A stretch of DNA of 5,846 bases from Candidatus Aenigmatarchaeota archaeon (GTDB taxonomy: Archaea; Aenigmatarchaeota; Aenigmatarchaeia; PWEA01; JAGHBM01): contig JAGLWW010000050.1 of NCBI GenBank assembly GCA_023133195.1, forward strand, positions 1-5,846, in the 5' to 3' direction. Within the stretch, counting starts at the first letter, position 1, and each line of letters begins with the position of its first letter. This document shows, in pieces, positions 5,535 to 5,846 of the stretch. A model generated the notes under the pieces. That model worked only from the letters and a program-made list of their open reading frames with translations. It was not told the DNA's origin and ran no database searches. Made by a program: the position numbers and the translations under genes.

Positions 5535-5846
5535 TTAATTTGTTTTCAGAAATCTTTCGACATCTCTCCATCCTATATCTGTCCTGTAATGGAGATTGTT
5601 TCCTTCAATATTTACGTGTGCCATGGCTGAGTATGCCCTGTGTTTTGCTTCAAGTATGGTATCTCCCTCGGCAACGACATTAAACAACCTTCCCCCATTT
5701 GCATAAAATTTTCCGTCTTTAATGGATATTCCCGCGCCATAAACAGTTACTCCGTCCATCATCATAGCTTTTTCCAGTCCGTGTATCCTCTTTCCTTTTA
5801 CTTGAGAATAATCGCCAGGATATCCTCTTGATGCCCCGACCACGCA
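5535..5846 (-). CDS. purD: Phosphoribosylamine-glycine ligase, C-terminal part (cut by window edge)
   Basis: The visible 103 residues are the C-terminal end of GAR synthetase, which joins 5-phosphoribosylamine and glycine with ATP in the second step of de novo purine synthesis. The first complete codon at the edge reads C, giving CVVGASRGYPGDY, which matches the family's CVV-x-AS-x-GYPG stretch. It continues with KGKRIHGLEKA, the strand GVTVYGAGIS, then FYANGGRLFNVVAEGDTI, the family's characteristic 'TNGGRVL-x-V-x-A-x-G-x-T' element. Near the end is RTDIGWRDVE, matching the usual 'Y-R-x-DIG' C-terminus. The ATP-grasp catalytic core lies outside the window, so activity cannot be judged. The GTG at 5843 is not a start, because the frame is open to the window edge. 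Stop TAA is at 5535-5537. Confidence 0.95.
   Translation of the reverse strand, partial: CVVGASRGYPGDYSQVKGKRIHGLEKAMMMDGVTVYGAGISIKDGKFYANGGRLFNVVAEGDTILEAKHRAYSAMAHVNIEGNNLHYRTDIGWRDVERFLKTN

Noticed and set aside
5309..5831. Plus-strand open frames 5309-5530 and 5640-5831.
   Set aside because: They are antisense shadows of the deoxyribosyltransferase-like and purD genes, without motifs.
1..5846. CRISPR arrays, tRNA or rRNA genes, integrase or transposase genes, terminal inverted repeats.
   Set aside because: None was seen on reading both strands; there are no regularly spaced direct repeats, no cloverleaf-like segments and no recombinase motifs.

Overview
The window looks archaeal. It encodes a eukaryote/archaeal-type ATP-dependent DNA ligase and a TrmB-family transcription regulator. 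Several genes have an A/T-only box of the archaeal TATA type centred about 24-29 bases upstream of the start codon, which fits leaderless or nearly leaderless mRNAs, and Shine-Dalgarno sequences are mostly absent. The lineage cannot be fixed from this window. A DPANN-type or other uncultivated euryarchaeal-like genome is plausible, but that is a guess.

The left third (about 1-2040) is very A/T-rich: bases 301-360 contain 15 G+C of 60, against 25 of 60 at 2641-2700 and 31 of 60 at 3301-3360. It carries a small winged-helix DNA-binding protein on the minus strand, cut by the window edge. Divergent from it on the plus strand is a 413-residue protein with an N-terminal helix-turn-helix, four tandem homing-endonuclease-associated-type repeats and a C-terminal PD-(D/E)XK nuclease-like domain. 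That gene overlaps by four bases (ATGA) a membrane protein of the COG2426 / 'small multidrug export' family. The divergent promoter region holds a perfect 8+8 palindrome lying over the TATA box of the nuclease gene. This regulator / repeat-nuclease / membrane-protein set is the most unusual part of the window and may be a horizontally acquired or selfish module.

The right two thirds (2050-5846) is a run of minus-strand genes with more ordinary composition. In transcription order (right to left) they are: the C-terminal end of phosphoribosylamine-glycine ligase (purD, cut by the window edge); a nucleoside 2-deoxyribosyltransferase-like protein; an A/T-richer orphan of 88 residues; the DNA ligase; and a TrmB-family regulator with a PLD-like effector region. 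Gaps are short (about 34 to 135 bases). Several genes nevertheless have their own TATA-like box, so this may be a string of individually promoted genes rather than one operon. The plus-strand module and the minus-strand string converge at about 1965-2049, where a hairpin plus T-rich tract fits a terminator for the TrmB gene.

Functionally, the right part is chromosomal housekeeping (purine synthesis, nucleotide metabolism, DNA joining, transcription control). The left part looks like accessory DNA.
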